From contig CAVZSM010000038.1 in the NCBI GenBank assembly GCA_963777905.1, positions 78,653-142,652 on the forward strand: a DNA stretch of 64,000 bases, written 5' to 3'. Origin of the DNA: Trebonia sp963777905 (lineage in GTDB: Bacteria; Actinomycetota; Actinomycetes; Streptosporangiales; Streptosporangiaceae). Positions within the stretch are counted from its first letter, which is position 1, and each line of letters begins with the position of its first letter. The notes beneath the pieces are model-generated. The model searched no databases. It was not told where the DNA came from and was given only the letters and a program-made list of their open reading frames with translations. The position numbers and the translations under genes are program-made. This document shows positions 42,526 to 52,396 of the stretch, one piece after another.

Positions 42526-44262
42526 ATGACAGTCGACGCGCAGTTGCGGACGGCGGTTGAGGCATGGCTCGACGACGACCCCGACGAGCGCGACCAGGCG
42601 GAGCTGCGCGCCCTGCTGGCTCGCGGCGACGACGAGGCCGGCGCGGAGCTGGCCGACCGGTTCGCGGGGCGGCTGACGTTCGGCACGGCCGGACTGCGCG
42701 GCGCGGTCGGCGCCGGGCCGAACCGGATGAACCGGGCCGTGGTGCGGGCGGCGACCGCGGCGGTCGCGGGATGGCTGGTCGACGGGGGCGGCACGATGGA
42801 CGTCGTGGTCGGGTGCGACGCGCGGCACCGCAGCGACGAGTTCGCTGACGAGGTGGCGCAGGTGCTGGCCGGCGCGGGCATCCGGGTGCACCTGCTGCCC
42901 CGGCCGGGGCCGACGCCGCTGCTCGCGTTCGCCGTGCGCCACCTGGGCACCGGCGCGGGCATCATGATCACGGCGAGCCACAACCCGGCGGCCGACAACG
43001 GGTACAAGCTGTACCTGAGCGACGGCGCCCAGGTCATCCCGCCGGTCGACACGGAAATCGAGGAGCGGATCGCTTCTCTCGGGCCGCTTGCCGACATCCC
43101 GCTCGCGCGGCTGGACGACCCGCTCGTCGTCCGGCACGGCGACGACGTGGCAGCCGCGTACCTCGACGCGGTCGCGGGAGGGCCGCACGGGGGGGCGGCG
43201 CCGCCTCCCCGTGCGGGTCTCACGATCGTCTACACCCCCCTGCACGGGGTCGCGGGCGACCTGATGCTGCGCGCCATCCAGCGGGCCGGCTTCGCCGCGC
43301 CGCACGTGGTCGCGGCGCAGGGCACGCCCGACCCGGACTTCCCGACGGTCGCGTTCCCCAACCCGGAAGAACCCGGCGCGCTGGACCTGGCGCTCGCCCA
43401 GGCCAGGGAGCTCGGCGCGGACCTGGTGCTGGCCAGCGACCCGGACGGGGACCGCCTGGCGGTCGCGGTGCCGACGGCGTCTTCTGGGTCTTCTGAGGCT
43501 CCTGAGGCTTCTGAGCCAGCGTCGGCGCCGGATTCCGGCGGGTGGCGGCAGCTGACCGGTGATCAGCTCGGCGCGCTGCTCGGCGCGTTCCTGCTCGGCG
43601 ACCAGGCAGGCCCAGGGGAGTTCGCCGCCACCACGATCGTGTCCTCGACGCTGCTGTCAAAGGTCGCCGCCGCGGCCGGCGCCCGCTACGCGGAGACGCT
43701 GACAGGGTTCAAGTGGATCGCGCGGGCGGCCGACGGCCAGCCAGGAGCGCGGTTCGCGTTCGGCTACGAGGAGGCGCTCGGCTATCAGGTCGGGCAGGCC
43801 GTCCGCGACAAGGACGGCATCGGCGCGGCGCTGGCCGTGCTGCGCCTCGCCGCCACCGCGAGACAAGATGGCGGCACCCTCACCGCCGCCTACGACGACC
43901 TGGAGCGGGCGCACGGCGTGCACCTGACCGGGCAGCTGGCGCCCCGGATCGACGACCCGGAGGACGTGATGCGCCGGATCAGGGCCGCTCCCCCTGCGGA
44001 CCTCGGCGGCGCCGCGGTGGAAACGGTCACCGACTTCGCGGCCGCGGACAACGGCACTGGCCTGCCGCCGTCTGACGTGCTCCGCTTCGCGCTCGCCGGC
44101 GGCAGCCGGGTCGTCATCCGCCCCAGCGGCACCGAGCCCAAGATCAAGGCCTACCTGGAGGTGACCGAGGCGCCTGGCGACGATCTGAGCACCGCCCGGG
44201 CGGCCGCGCAAACCCGCATGGCGCCGCTGCGCGCGGCGGTCACCGCGCTGCTGGGCCTGTAA
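42526..44262 (+). CDS. Phosphopento/hexomutase (PmmB-like)
   Basis: A 578-residue alpha-D-phosphohexomutase superfamily enzyme. The phosphoserine loop is T-A-S-H-N-P near residue 150, the metal loop D-P-D-G-D-R near 305, the sugar loop G-Y-E-E-A near 415 and the phosphate loop R-P-S-G-T-E-P-K near 533. F-G-T-A-G-L-R-G near 50 completes the set. A small Ser/Glu/Pro-rich insertion at about 322-345 is unusual. In mycobacteria pmmB lies beside upp, add, deoA and cdd, as here. Conversion of the ribose-1-phosphate made by nucleoside phosphorylases is therefore the likely job, though phosphomannose or glucose use cannot be excluded. It is last in the importer operon. Confidence 0.88.
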   Translation: MTVDAQLRTAVEAWLDDDPDERDQAELRALLARGDDEAGAELADRFAGRLTFGTAGLRGAVGAGPNRMNRAVVRAATAAVAGWLVDGGGTMDVVVGCDARHRSDEFADEVAQVLAGAGIRVHLLPRPGPTPLLAFAVRHLGTGAGIMITASHNPAADNGYKLYLSDGAQVIPPVDTEIEERIASLGPLADIPLARLDDPLVVRHGDDVAAAYLDAVAGGPHGGAAPPPRAGLTIVYTPLHGVAGDLMLRAIQRAGFAAPHVVAAQGTPDPDFPTVAFPNPEEPGALDLALAQARELGADLVLASDPDGDRLAVAVPTASSGSSEAPEASEPASAPDSGGWRQLTGDQLGALLGAFLLGDQAGPGEFAATTIVSSTLLSKVAAAAGARYAETLTGFKWIARAADGQPGARFAFGYEEALGYQVGQAVRDKDGIGAALAVLRLAATARQDGGTLTAAYDDLERAHGVHLTGQLAPRIDDPEDVMRRIRAAPPADLGGAAVETVTDFAAADNGTGLPPSDVLRFALAGGSRVVIRPSGTEPKIKAYLEVTEAPGDDLSTARAAAQTRMAPLRAAVTALLGL

Positions 44263-44317
44263 CCAGGCTGTTAACGGGGTAGCCTCCCCGGGCAGCGGGT
44301 CCGTAGGATGCGGAAGA

Positions 44318-46861
44318 GTGGCGCAGCCCTGGTGGAAACCTGTCTGGTCGGTCCCCGCAGCCCTTCGTGCCGTGCGGGCCACCATCGTCGTCCCGTCGTT
44401 GTTCGCGCTGACCAACAAGGTCATCGGCGATCCGCAGATGGCGCTGTTCGCCACGTTCGGCGGCTTCGCGACGCTGGTCATCGCCGGGTTCGGCGGCACG
44501 AGAAAAGACAAGCTCATCGCGCACACCGGCCTCGCGATCACCGGGAGCCTAGCGCTGATCATCGGCACGCTGGTCAGCGGCACCACCTGGCTCGCCGTGG
44601 TCGTCACGGTACCGGTGGCGTTCGCGATCTTCTTCGCCGGGATCGCGGGCCCGAACGCCGCCTCCGGCTCCACGGCCGCCATGTTCGCGTATGTGCTGCC
44701 GGTGGTCTCCGCCGGGGACGCGTCGATGATCCCGAGCCGGCTCGCCGGCTGGTGGCTGGCCTCGGCGGCCGGCACGATCGCGGTGCTGCTGCTGTCTCCC
44801 CGGCCGCCGGGCGACCGGCTGCGCGCGGCGATCGCGGACCTCGCCGCCGAGCTCGCCAGCCGCCTCGACGCCGCCGCCGACGGCGTGATCACCGACCCGC
44901 AGTCCATGCACGCGGCCAAGGAGAAGCTGCGGACCGTGTTCCTCGCGGCGCCGTACCGGCCGTCAGGGCTGGCGACCGCCGACCAGGCCCTGTCCAGCCT
45001 CGTGCAGCTGCTCCAATGGGGAGCATCGCAGGTCAGCGACGCCTTCGACGGCCACGTCAACATGACGACGACCCGCCCCGCCGACCGTGCGCTGCTGCGC
45101 GCCGCGGCGAGATTGTTCACCGACACCCACGACCTGCTGACCGGCCGGGCGGCGGATCCCGATATCGCGGGCCTCGAGCAAGCACGGGCCGACTCCGCGG
45201 CGTCGCTGCGCGACCTGTCCGGCCGCGCGGGGGAACCTGACGCGCGGATGGCGGCGGCGCAGGCCGTGCACGCGCAGGCCATCGCCGTCGTCGCGCGCGG
45301 CGCCGTCGCCGACGCGCTGATCGCGAGCCGCCACGCCGACCCGGAGACGATCGCCGCCGAACGCCGCATGTGGTACGGCCCGCGCGACGCGCTGCCAAGG
45401 GTCGCGCCCGGCGAGGCATCCGGCGGAGCGGGCACCGTCGCGGCGGGTCCTGTTCCGCTTATCCCGAACGTACGCGGCCTTCTCTCCGGCCGTACTGGCA
45501 CTCCCCGCCAGGTCGGCCTGCGCAGGGCGACGTTGCTGGTGACGAGGCATGCGACGGTCCGTTCCGTATGGTTCCTCAACTCGCTGCGCGGTGCGCTCGC
45601 CCTCGCGGCCGCGGTCGCCGTCGCGGACGTTTCCGGCGTGCAGCACGCGTTCTGGGTCGTGCTCGGCACGCTGTCGGTGCTGCGCACGAGCGCGGCGTCG
45701 ACCGGCGGGACGGCGTGGCGGGCGCTGGCGGGGACCGTCGTCGGGTTCGTGATCGGCGCGCTGCTGCTGCTCGCGATAGGGACCGGGCAGACCGCGCTGT
45801 GGGTCGCGCTGCCGCTCGCGGTGCTGGTCGCGGCCTACGCGCCGGGAACCACGCCGTTCCTTGTGGGCCAAGCCGCGTTCACCGTGACGATCGTGGTGCT
45901 GTTCAACCTGCTTGCCCCCGCGGGCTGGCGGGTCGGGCTGCTGCGGATCGAGGACGTGGCCATCGGCTGTGCGGTCAGCCTGGTGGTCGGGGTGCTGTTC
46001 TGGCCGCGCGGCGTGGCGTCGGTGGTCGGCGACGACCTCGCCGACACGTTCAGGCGCGGCGCGGAGTACCTGAGCCAGGCGGTGGACTGGGCGCTGAGCG
46101 AGCTGATGCTCCCGCCGGCCGCGGCGGCCGGCGCCGCGAACGCCAGCATCAGGCTCGACGACGCGGTACGCGGCTTCCTCACCGAGCAGGGCAGCAAGAA
46201 GCTCTCTAAGGAAGATCTGTGGACGATGGTGAACGCCTCGACCCGGCTGCGGCTCACCGCGCACACGCTCGCCGGGCTGCGGACGGCCGTGACGGCGCCC
46301 GGCCTCCCGCCGGGGGGTGCATGCCTGCCGCTGGACGGCTCGGACGAGTACGGCGAAACGCCCGCGTGCGTGGCGTTGCGGTCAGAAGCGGGCAGCCTGG
46401 CCGGGTTCTACGACCAGGTGGCGACTGAGGTGGGCCGCTCGAGCCTGGCTGGCCGCCCGGCCTGGTCTCAGTGGTCCACCTGGGCTGGCCGGCTGGCCTG
46501 GTCTCCCCGGTCCGCGCGGACCGCGTCCGGTGAACCGCCCCTGATCCCGCCGCCCCCGCTGATCGGCCCCGCGGTGCCCCGCGCACTGGCCGCGGCGAGC
46601 ACCGCCACGGCGGGCGGGACGGCGCCGGCTGCCGGATCCGGCGGCAGCGCCGGCACGGCCCGCGGCGCGACCGTAGCGGATGGCCCGGCCCCCGCTGGCA
46701 CCACGACCGCTGTCGACGCTGCGGCGCCCGCGCCGTCACCGGTGCATCCGCACCTGCTGTGGGTGCAGGAACACCTGCACCACCTGAGCCAGAGCGCCCA
46801 GACGGTCAGCGCGCCCGCGCAGCGGGTGGCCGAAGCCCGCCGCCGCCCCTGGTGGCGCTAG
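44318..46861 (+). CDS. FUSC family membrane protein (aromatic acid exporter-like)
   Basis: An 847-residue protein with the duplicated FUSC layout. A first block of about five helices lies at residues 20-165, then a soluble helical domain, then a second block at about 420-550 (A-L-A-L-A-A-A-V-A-V-A-D onward), then a long soluble C terminus. The last 150 residues are Ala/Pro/Thr-rich linker ending in a short helix. Relatives export fusaric acid or hydroxybenzoates and related acids, but many actinobacterial members are uncharacterised. The GTG start gives M-A-Q-P-W-W-K-P. It is a lone gene between the mutase and a convergent glycosidase. Confidence 0.82.
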   Translation: MAQPWWKPVWSVPAALRAVRATIVVPSLFALTNKVIGDPQMALFATFGGFATLVIAGFGGTRKDKLIAHTGLAITGSLALIIGTLVSGTTWLAVVVTVPVAFAIFFAGIAGPNAASGSTAAMFAYVLPVVSAGDASMIPSRLAGWWLASAAGTIAVLLLSPRPPGDRLRAAIADLAAELASRLDAAADGVITDPQSMHAAKEKLRTVFLAAPYRPSGLATADQALSSLVQLLQWGASQVSDAFDGHVNMTTTRPADRALLRAAARLFTDTHDLLTGRAADPDIAGLEQARADSAASLRDLSGRAGEPDARMAAAQAVHAQAIAVVARGAVADALIASRHADPETIAAERRMWYGPRDALPRVAPGEASGGAGTVAAGPVPLIPNVRGLLSGRTGTPRQVGLRRATLLVTRHATVRSVWFLNSLRGALALAAAVAVADVSGVQHAFWVVLGTLSVLRTSAASTGGTAWRALAGTVVGFVIGALLLLAIGTGQTALWVALPLAVLVAAYAPGTTPFLVGQAAFTVTIVVLFNLLAPAGWRVGLLRIEDVAIGCAVSLVVGVLFWPRGVASVVGDDLADTFRRGAEYLSQAVDWALSELMLPPAAAAGAANASIRLDDAVRGFLTEQGSKKLSKEDLWTMVNASTRLRLTAHTLAGLRTAVTAPGLPPGGACLPLDGSDEYGETPACVALRSEAGSLAGFYDQVATEVGRSSLAGRPAWSQWSTWAGRLAWSPRSARTASGEPPLIPPPPLIGPAVPRALAAASTATAGGTAPAAGSGGSAGTARGATVADGPAPAGTTTAVDAAAPAPSPVHPHLLWVQEHLHHLSQSAQTVSAPAQRVAEARRRPWWR

Positions 46862-46915
46862 CCCCGCCGCGGCAGCCCCGTTGGCCCAGGCCGGACGCCC
46901 ACGGCTGGGGGGCGG

Positions 46916-49100
46916 TCAGGTTTCGGTGGTTTGCCAGTAGACCGTGTAGGGCTTGTGCTGGGCGCGGGATACCGGGATCAGGGTGATCGGCTGGGCGTCG
47001 GCTGTCGCCTCGAAGGTCATCGGGTTCGCCGTGGTGCGGCGGACCGACGCGGTGTCGAGCACCGGCAGCGCCGTGGCCTGGCCCTCGACGGTGACGCCGG
47101 GAACGCCGCCAGGGGCGGAGTTCCCGGCGGCGTTTCCGGTGGGCGGGGACGCGGTGCTCGGGGGCGAGGCGGTGCTTGGCGCGGCGGCGGTGCCCGGGGC
47201 CTGTCCGGGCCGGCCGCCGCGTAGCCTGCGCCGTAGAGGCCGCTGAGGACGACCGGGCCGTAGCTGACCGCCTGGACGGCAGGGTTGTCGGGGGCCGGGT
47301 TGAACGTCAGGCTCATCGGGAGGGTCACGGTGAGCCAGTCGCCGGGCTGCCAATGGCGGCTGACCACTGCCCACCCGCCGGCTCGCCGGCGGGGACCACC
47401 GCGTTCCGCAGCGGGGTGCCGTTCAGCACCACCTCGGGCGGCCCGGCGGTCCAGCCGGGCACCCGGACCCGGAGGTCCATCGGGGCCGCGCCGCTCACCA
47501 CGGTGAGCCGGACGACCTGGGTGTCGGGGAAGCCGGTGGTCTGCCGGAGCGTGATGCCCTGGTCGGCGCAGCGGACCTCGGAGGGGATGAACAGGTTCAC
47601 GTAGACGCCGCGCGCGTCGCGCGAGTAGATGGTGTCGGCGAACTTCACCTGCGTCTCGAGGCCGGTGGCGTTGTCGCAGGTGAACGTGTCGTAGTCGGTG
47701 GCGTAGACGTTGGGGTCGCCGCCGGGGAAGTAGTTCAGCGGCTGCTCCTTGAACGCGCCGGGCGACAGCCCGGTGTAGTAGCAGACGAAGCCGTGCGGCG
47801 AGTCCGGGTCCTGGCTGCCGAGCATTTGGTTGAACAGCCCGCGCTCGTAGGAGTCGAGCAGGTCCACCCGGGTCAGGTCGTGGAAATGCAGCAGCCTCGT
47901 CAGCTTGAGCATGTTGTAGGTGACGCAGCCCTCGCAGGTGGAGTTGGACAGCGCGCCGGCCACCACGTCAGGCGCCGTCCAGTGCTCGTAGTTGCCCTGC
48001 CCGCCGATGATGTACGAGTAGTGCGCGGTGGCGATCTGCCAGAAGTTGTACGCGATGGCGCGGTACTTCGGCTCGCCGGTCTCTTCCCACATCCGGAGGC
48101 TGGCGATCACCTTCGGCAGGCTGACGTTGCACTGCGCCCCGCGTAGCGGGTCGTCGCCCGCCGCCAGCGGGTCGAGGAACCTGGCGTGGTAGAACCGCTG
48201 CGCCGTCCGCAGGTAGCGTTCCGAGCCGGTGATCCGGTACAGGTTGGCCAGCGACTCGGGCAGCCCGCCGAACTCGGTCTCGAGCACATGCTGCATGTGC
48301 GCGTAGCTCAGCCGCGCCGTCCTGGCGTCCACCCAGTCGGCCAGCCGCACCGCCACCTCCAGCGCCTGCCCCACGCCGGCCAGCTGGTACTGGTCGATCA
48401 TCCCGGCCAGGTACTTGTGGATCATGTAGTACGGCGACCAGACGCGCTGGCCCGCCTCCAGCCGGTCGAAGAAGGACTCGGGGAACGCCGACAGGTAGCC
48501 GGGCGCGTACCCGGCGAGCGGCGCGATCGCCTGCAGCTGGGCCAGCTGGCCGACCAGGTACTCCCCCGCCGCCTTCGCCCGCGGGTCGCCGGTGCTGGCG
48601 TAGGTCAGCGCGAGACCGGACAGCAGGTGGCCGGTGGTGTGCCCGCGCACCTGCATGTTGGGCGCCTCCCACCCGCCGACCGGCCGCGCGGCGGACGGCC
48701 GCCCGTAGTTCAGCCTGAAGGTGTGCAGCATCCGGTTCGGGTCGAGGAACAGCAGGTAGTCCTTCGTCCGCCCCTGGTTAGCGCGGAACGCGCTGTCCAG
48801 CAGCCGGACCGAAGCCAGCGGGTACGCCGCGGTGGCGCCCGCGGTCCCGTCCGGGGCGTAGCCGCTGCGTCCCATCGGGTAGCCAGGCACGTACGCCGGG
48901 CTGTCCGGCCACGGGTCGGCGGCCGCCGTCCCCGCGGCGCCCCACCAGGACGCGGGCTGCCAGCCTGCCAGCCACGCTGACTCGGCCGCGAGCACGGCGC
49001 CGCCGCCAAGCAGCGCCATGGCCTGACGCCGGGACAGGTCGGATCTCCTGCCGACCCGGGCCCTGATCGCACCGGCCGCCCGCCTCGTGACTTCCCGCAC
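46916..49100 (-). pseudogene. Tat-exported GH127 (beta-L-arabinofuranosidase-like) with two frameshifts near its 3' end
   Basis: The first 591 codons (49100 to 47325) encode a DUF1680/GH127 enzyme. They include a Tat signal (S-R-R-Q-A-M-A-L-L near residue 24), the helical barrel with C-E-G-C-V-T-Y-N-M-L-K-L near 398, and C-D-N-A-T-G-L-E-T-Q near 484. The family reading then continues in a second minus frame from about 47360 (S-R-H-W-Q-P-G-D-W-L-T-V, A-V-S-Y-G-P-V-V-L-S-G). It ends in a third frame from about 47210 to TGA 46916 (P-I-T-L-I-P-V-S-R-A-Q-H-K-P-Y-T-V-Y-W). Each step fits one missing base. Either the gene is decaying or the assembly lost bases in GC runs. Confidence 0.8.
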
Positions 49101-49329
49101 GGTGCCGCTGCTTCCCTTCGTCGCGGTCCGCTCCCGATAACCCCAGGCCCCTGGGCCCGGCCCCTACGCCCCCGCAGCCTCGCCCGCCGTGATCGTACCG
49201 CCGCGCCGCCCGGAAAAGAATGCACGGCATCATGGATGCCGATGTAGAAAATCGCGGGACGGCGCCGTACCAGTCAGTGACAGCCGCCCGTCGCGGGCGG
49301 CGGCGGAACCATACGGGAGGAGCACCACC

Positions 49330-49713
49330 GTGAAGTACATGCTCATCATCTACGGCAACCAGGAACTGTGGAACTCAGTCAGCCCTGACGAGCAGCAGCG
49401 GCTGTTCGAGGCGTTCGACGCGTTCAACAAGAAGTACTACGACACCGGCGAGCTGCTCGGTGCGTACGGGGTCGCGGACGCCGCCGCCACCAAGCTGGTG
49501 CGGCTGGCCGACGGGCAGCCCGCCATCACCGACGGCCCGTACCTGGAGACCAAGGAGTACCTGGCCAGCTGGTACCTGATCGACGTCGACAGCGAGCAGC
49601 GTGCGGTCGAGATCGCCGCCGCGCTGCCGTCGGCGGTGCACCAGCCGACGGAAGTGTGGCCGATCCTGCACGAGGCGTCCCGCGAGACGGGCGTGGACAT
49701 CGGCGTCGTCTGA
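49330..49713 (+). CDS. YCII/DGPF domain protein
   Basis: A 127-residue ferredoxin-like fold protein. It opens with M-K-Y-M-L-I-I-Y-G and has the signature D-G-P-Y-L-E-T-K-E-Y near residue 62, the DGPF motif in variant form. GTG 49330 has GGAGG ten bases upstream. It lies 29 bases before an ECF42-like sigma factor gene; this pairing is known in actinobacteria, where the DGPF gene is usually the sigma factor's target. Its biochemical role is unknown. Confidence 0.88.
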   Translation: MKYMLIIYGNQELWNSVSPDEQQRLFEAFDAFNKKYYDTGELLGAYGVADAAATKLVRLADGQPAITDGPYLETKEYLASWYLIDVDSEQRAVEIAAALPSAVHQPTEVWPILHEASRETGVDIGVV

Positions 49714-49742
49714 CGACCGCCGCCAAGGAACGGGCAGCCGCC

Positions 49743-51023
49743 ATGGCCACCAGCACCGAGGACCTGCTGCGCGCGCTCGCGCCGCAGGTCCTCGGCGTGC
49801 TCATGCGCCGCTACGGCGGCCTCGACACCTGCGAGGACGCGGTCCAGGAGGCGCTGCTCGACGCGGCGACGCAGTGGCCCGCGTCCGGCACGCCGGACAA
49901 CCCGCGCGGCTGGCTGCTCACGGTGGCCACCCGTCGGCTCACCGACATGCTGCGCGGCGAGTCGGCGCGGCGGCGGCGCGAGGACGCCGTCTACCTCGCC
50001 ACGCCGCCCGCCGCGCTGGCTGACGCCGGGGCCGACGCCAGGATCGCCGGCCCGGACGGGTCCGGCGCCCCGGGCGCCGGACCCGATCACGACGACACGC
50101 TCACCCTGCTGTTCCTCTGCTGCCACCCGTCGCTGAGCCCGTCCTCGCAGGTCGCGCTCACGCTGCGCGCCGTCGGAGGGCTGACCACGGCGGAGATCGC
50201 GCGGGCGTTCGGGGTGCCCGAGGCGACGATGGCGCAGCGGATCAGCCGCGCCAAGCAGCAGATCCGCGCCGCGGGCGCACGGTTCACGCCGCCGGACGCG
50301 GCCGACCGCGACCAGCGGATCCGGGCCGTGCAGCAGGTGCTGTACCTGATCTTCAACGAGGGCTATACAGCCTCGGCCGGCCAGCAGCTGCAGCGCACCG
50401 ACCTGACAGCCGAGGGCCTCCGGCTGGCCCGGATGCTGCGCGGGCTGCTGCCCGGCGACGCGGAGACCGCCGGGCTGCTCGCGCTCATGCTGCTCACCGA
50501 CGCCCGCCGCGCGGCGCGAGCCACGCCAGACGGCGCTCTCGTCCCGCTCACCGAGCAGGACCGGCGCCGCTGGGACCGGCGGCTGATCGCCGAAGGCACC
50601 GACCTGGTCGAGCAGACCCTCGCCACGAGCCAGGCGCTCGGCCCGTACCAGCTGCAGGCCGCGATCGCCGCCGTGCACGACGAGGCGGACAGCGTCGCGG
50701 ACACCGACTGGACCGAGATCCTCGCGCTGTACGGGCTGCTTGCCAAGGTCTCGCCTGGACCCATGGTCACATTGGGCAGGGCCGTCGCGATCGCGATGGT
50801 GCACGGCCCGGAAGCGGGGCTCACCGCGACCGGTGAGCTCGCCGGGCCGCTCGGCAAGCACCATCGGTACCACGCCGTCCGCGGCCACCTGCACGAGATG
50901 GCCGGCGATATGACGACGGCCGCCGCGGATTACCGAACCGCTGCCCGATATGCGACAAATATTCCCGAACGTCGTTATCTGGAACGCAGGCTGGCTGGCC
51001 TCGTAAAGCCCGATATTCGTTAG
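49743..51023 (+). CDS. ECF sigma factor, ECF42-like with C-terminal extension
   Basis: A 426-residue sigma factor. Sigma region 2 is at about residues 10-75 (D-A-V-Q-E-A-L-L-D-A-A-T-Q-W and P-R-G-W-L-L-T-V-A-T-R-R). Region 4 is at about 130-180 (L-T-T-A-E-I-A-R-A-F-G-V-P-E-A-T-M-A-Q-R-I-S-R-A-K). The long C-terminal helical domain (Y-L-I-F-N-E-G-Y near 205, A-I-A-A-V-H near 318, G-R-A-V-A-I-A-M-V near 348) defines this group and replaces an anti-sigma factor. ATG 49743 starts at the family N terminus. It probably directs transcription of the preceding DGPF gene. Confidence 0.92.
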   Translation: MATSTEDLLRALAPQVLGVLMRRYGGLDTCEDAVQEALLDAATQWPASGTPDNPRGWLLTVATRRLTDMLRGESARRRREDAVYLATPPAALADAGADARIAGPDGSGAPGAGPDHDDTLTLLFLCCHPSLSPSSQVALTLRAVGGLTTAEIARAFGVPEATMAQRISRAKQQIRAAGARFTPPDAADRDQRIRAVQQVLYLIFNEGYTASAGQQLQRTDLTAEGLRLARMLRGLLPGDAETAGLLALMLLTDARRAARATPDGALVPLTEQDRRRWDRRLIAEGTDLVEQTLATSQALGPYQLQAAIAAVHDEADSVADTDWTEILALYGLLAKVSPGPMVTLGRAVAIAMVHGPEAGLTATGELAGPLGKHHRYHAVRGHLHEMAGDMTTAAADYRTAARYATNIPERRYLERRLAGLVKPDIR

Positions 51024-51037
51024 TGCTGAAACTTTAA

Positions 51038-51436
51038 CCGCTATTACCGGTCACGCTGCCTGCCAGTCCGGGCTTCGAGTACGGGGTGCTTGCCGCGGAC
51101 GGCTCGGCGGGTGTCGGCTGCCCGGCGATCGCCGGCGCCCCCGCGCGCATCGAGCCGGGAATGCTCGCGCATCTTCCGGTAGGAGTCCCGTCAATCACCG
51201 TGTCAGCATCGGGCCCGAGCCGGCTCTTCATAGTTGGCGGGATTCCGCTGGGTGACCGGCTCGTCATGTGGTGGAACTTCGTCGCGAGGACCAATGAAGA
51301 AATCGTGACCGCCCGTAACGCGTGGGTGGCCGGCGCATTCGGGGAGGTTCGGGGCTATATCGGAGAGCCGCTGGCCGCACCGCCGCTGCCGCCTGGCGGC
51401 CTGAAACCACGTTTACGAAATAGTTACAGTCAGTAG
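51038..51436 (+). pseudogene. Pirin-like gene remnant (C-terminal cupin only)
   Basis: The frame reads V-T-L-P-A-S-P-G-F-E-Y-G-V-L-A-A-D-G at its start and M-W-W-N-F-V-A-R-T-N-E-E-I near residue 85. It ends L-A-A-P-P-L-P-P-G-G. This is the C-terminal half of a pirin, including its best conserved segment. The N-terminal cupin, which binds the iron in pirins, is missing; a stop (TAA 51035-51037) and the sigma factor gene precede it. An ATG at 51086 could express a fragment, but a functional pirin is impossible. Confidence 0.75.
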
Positions 51437-51607
51437 TATTCGCGATCGGCCGACTTGGGAGGCGATCCGCTAGTACTCTCAATTTCAGCATCTCCCCCGC
51501 CTTCCCCATTGACTCAGCGGGCTTTTGGGTTTATGTGGGGGCTCCCCGGGGGCTGTTGCGGGGGCCTGAAGGTGGATTCGGTGCGCTTCTATAGACGAAG
51601 GGGACTC

Positions 51608-52372
51608 ATGGCGCCGACGATTGGCATCACCACGTACCACACCAACGCCGACTGGCGTGGCTGGTCCGAGGAAGGTGCCCTGCTGCCGTGGAGGTACGTA
51701 AGCGCGATCAGGGCGGGCGGGGGGCGGCCGGTACTCCTCCCGCCCGGTGGTGACGCCGCGGAAGCCGAAGCCACCGTAGCCGTGCTCGACGGCGTCGTCA
51801 TCGCCGGCGGGGGCGACATCAACCCGGCCATCTACGGCGCCGCGAAGCACCCCAAGACCAGCGCGAACGCGCCCGACCGCGACGCCTGGGAACTCGCGAT
51901 CGCCGACGCTGCCGTCCGGCTGGACAAGCCGCTGCTCGGCATCTGCCGCGGCATGCAGGTGCTCAACGTGGCCTGCGGCGGCACCCTGCACCAGCACGTG
52001 CCGGACCTCGTGGGGCACGAGGCGCACAACGGCCCCGGCAACGGCTTCGGCCTGCACAAGGTCCGCGTCACCAGCGGCACCACAGTGCAGTCCATCCTCC
52101 CCGGCGGCGAGTACTTCGACGTGCCCACGCACCACCACCAGGCCGTGGACAAGATCGGCGACGGCCTCGTCGCGGTCGGCTGGGCGGACGACGGGATCAT
52201 CGAGGCGGTAGAGGCCGACGCCGACGCCGCGAAAAGCTTCCTCGTCGGCGTGCAGTGGCACCCCGAGCAGGGCGATGACATGCGGCTCTTCACGGCTCTG
52301 GTGGCGGCCGCTGAGATCTTTTCCGCGGAACGTACGGTGGCGACTCTGCCGCCCATGCTCGCCGGCGCCTGA
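51608..52372 (+). CDS. Gamma-glutamyl amide hydrolase (peptidase C26, PuuD-like)
   Basis: A 254-residue class I glutamine amidotransferase-like hydrolase that cleaves gamma-glutamyl amides such as gamma-glutamyl-GABA. The nucleophile Cys lies in L-L-G-I-C-R-G-M-Q near residue 116. The His-Glu pair is in V-Q-W-H-P-E-Q near 215. G-G-G-D-I-N-P near 60 is also a C26 hallmark. ATG 51608 has AAGGGG upstream; frames reaching back to 51455 are non-family. Together with the permease, the glutamine synthetase-like ligase and the SDR downstream it suggests a gamma-glutamylated amine pathway. Confidence 0.88.
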   Translation: MAPTIGITTYHTNADWRGWSEEGALLPWRYVSAIRAGGGRPVLLPPGGDAAEAEATVAVLDGVVIAGGGDINPAIYGAAKHPKTSANAPDRDAWELAIADAAVRLDKPLLGICRGMQVLNVACGGTLHQHVPDLVGHEAHNGPGNGFGLHKVRVTSGTTVQSILPGGEYFDVPTHHHQAVDKIGDGLVAVGWADDGIIEAVEADADAAKSFLVGVQWHPEQGDDMRLFTALVAAAEIFSAERTVATLPPMLAGA

Positions 52373-52396
52373 CCGGCGCCGGCGCGGTCGGCGGTG

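Noticed and set aside
49330..51023. DGPF protein plus ECF sigma factor as a novel system
   Set aside because: This pairing is a known ECF42 arrangement in actinobacteria.
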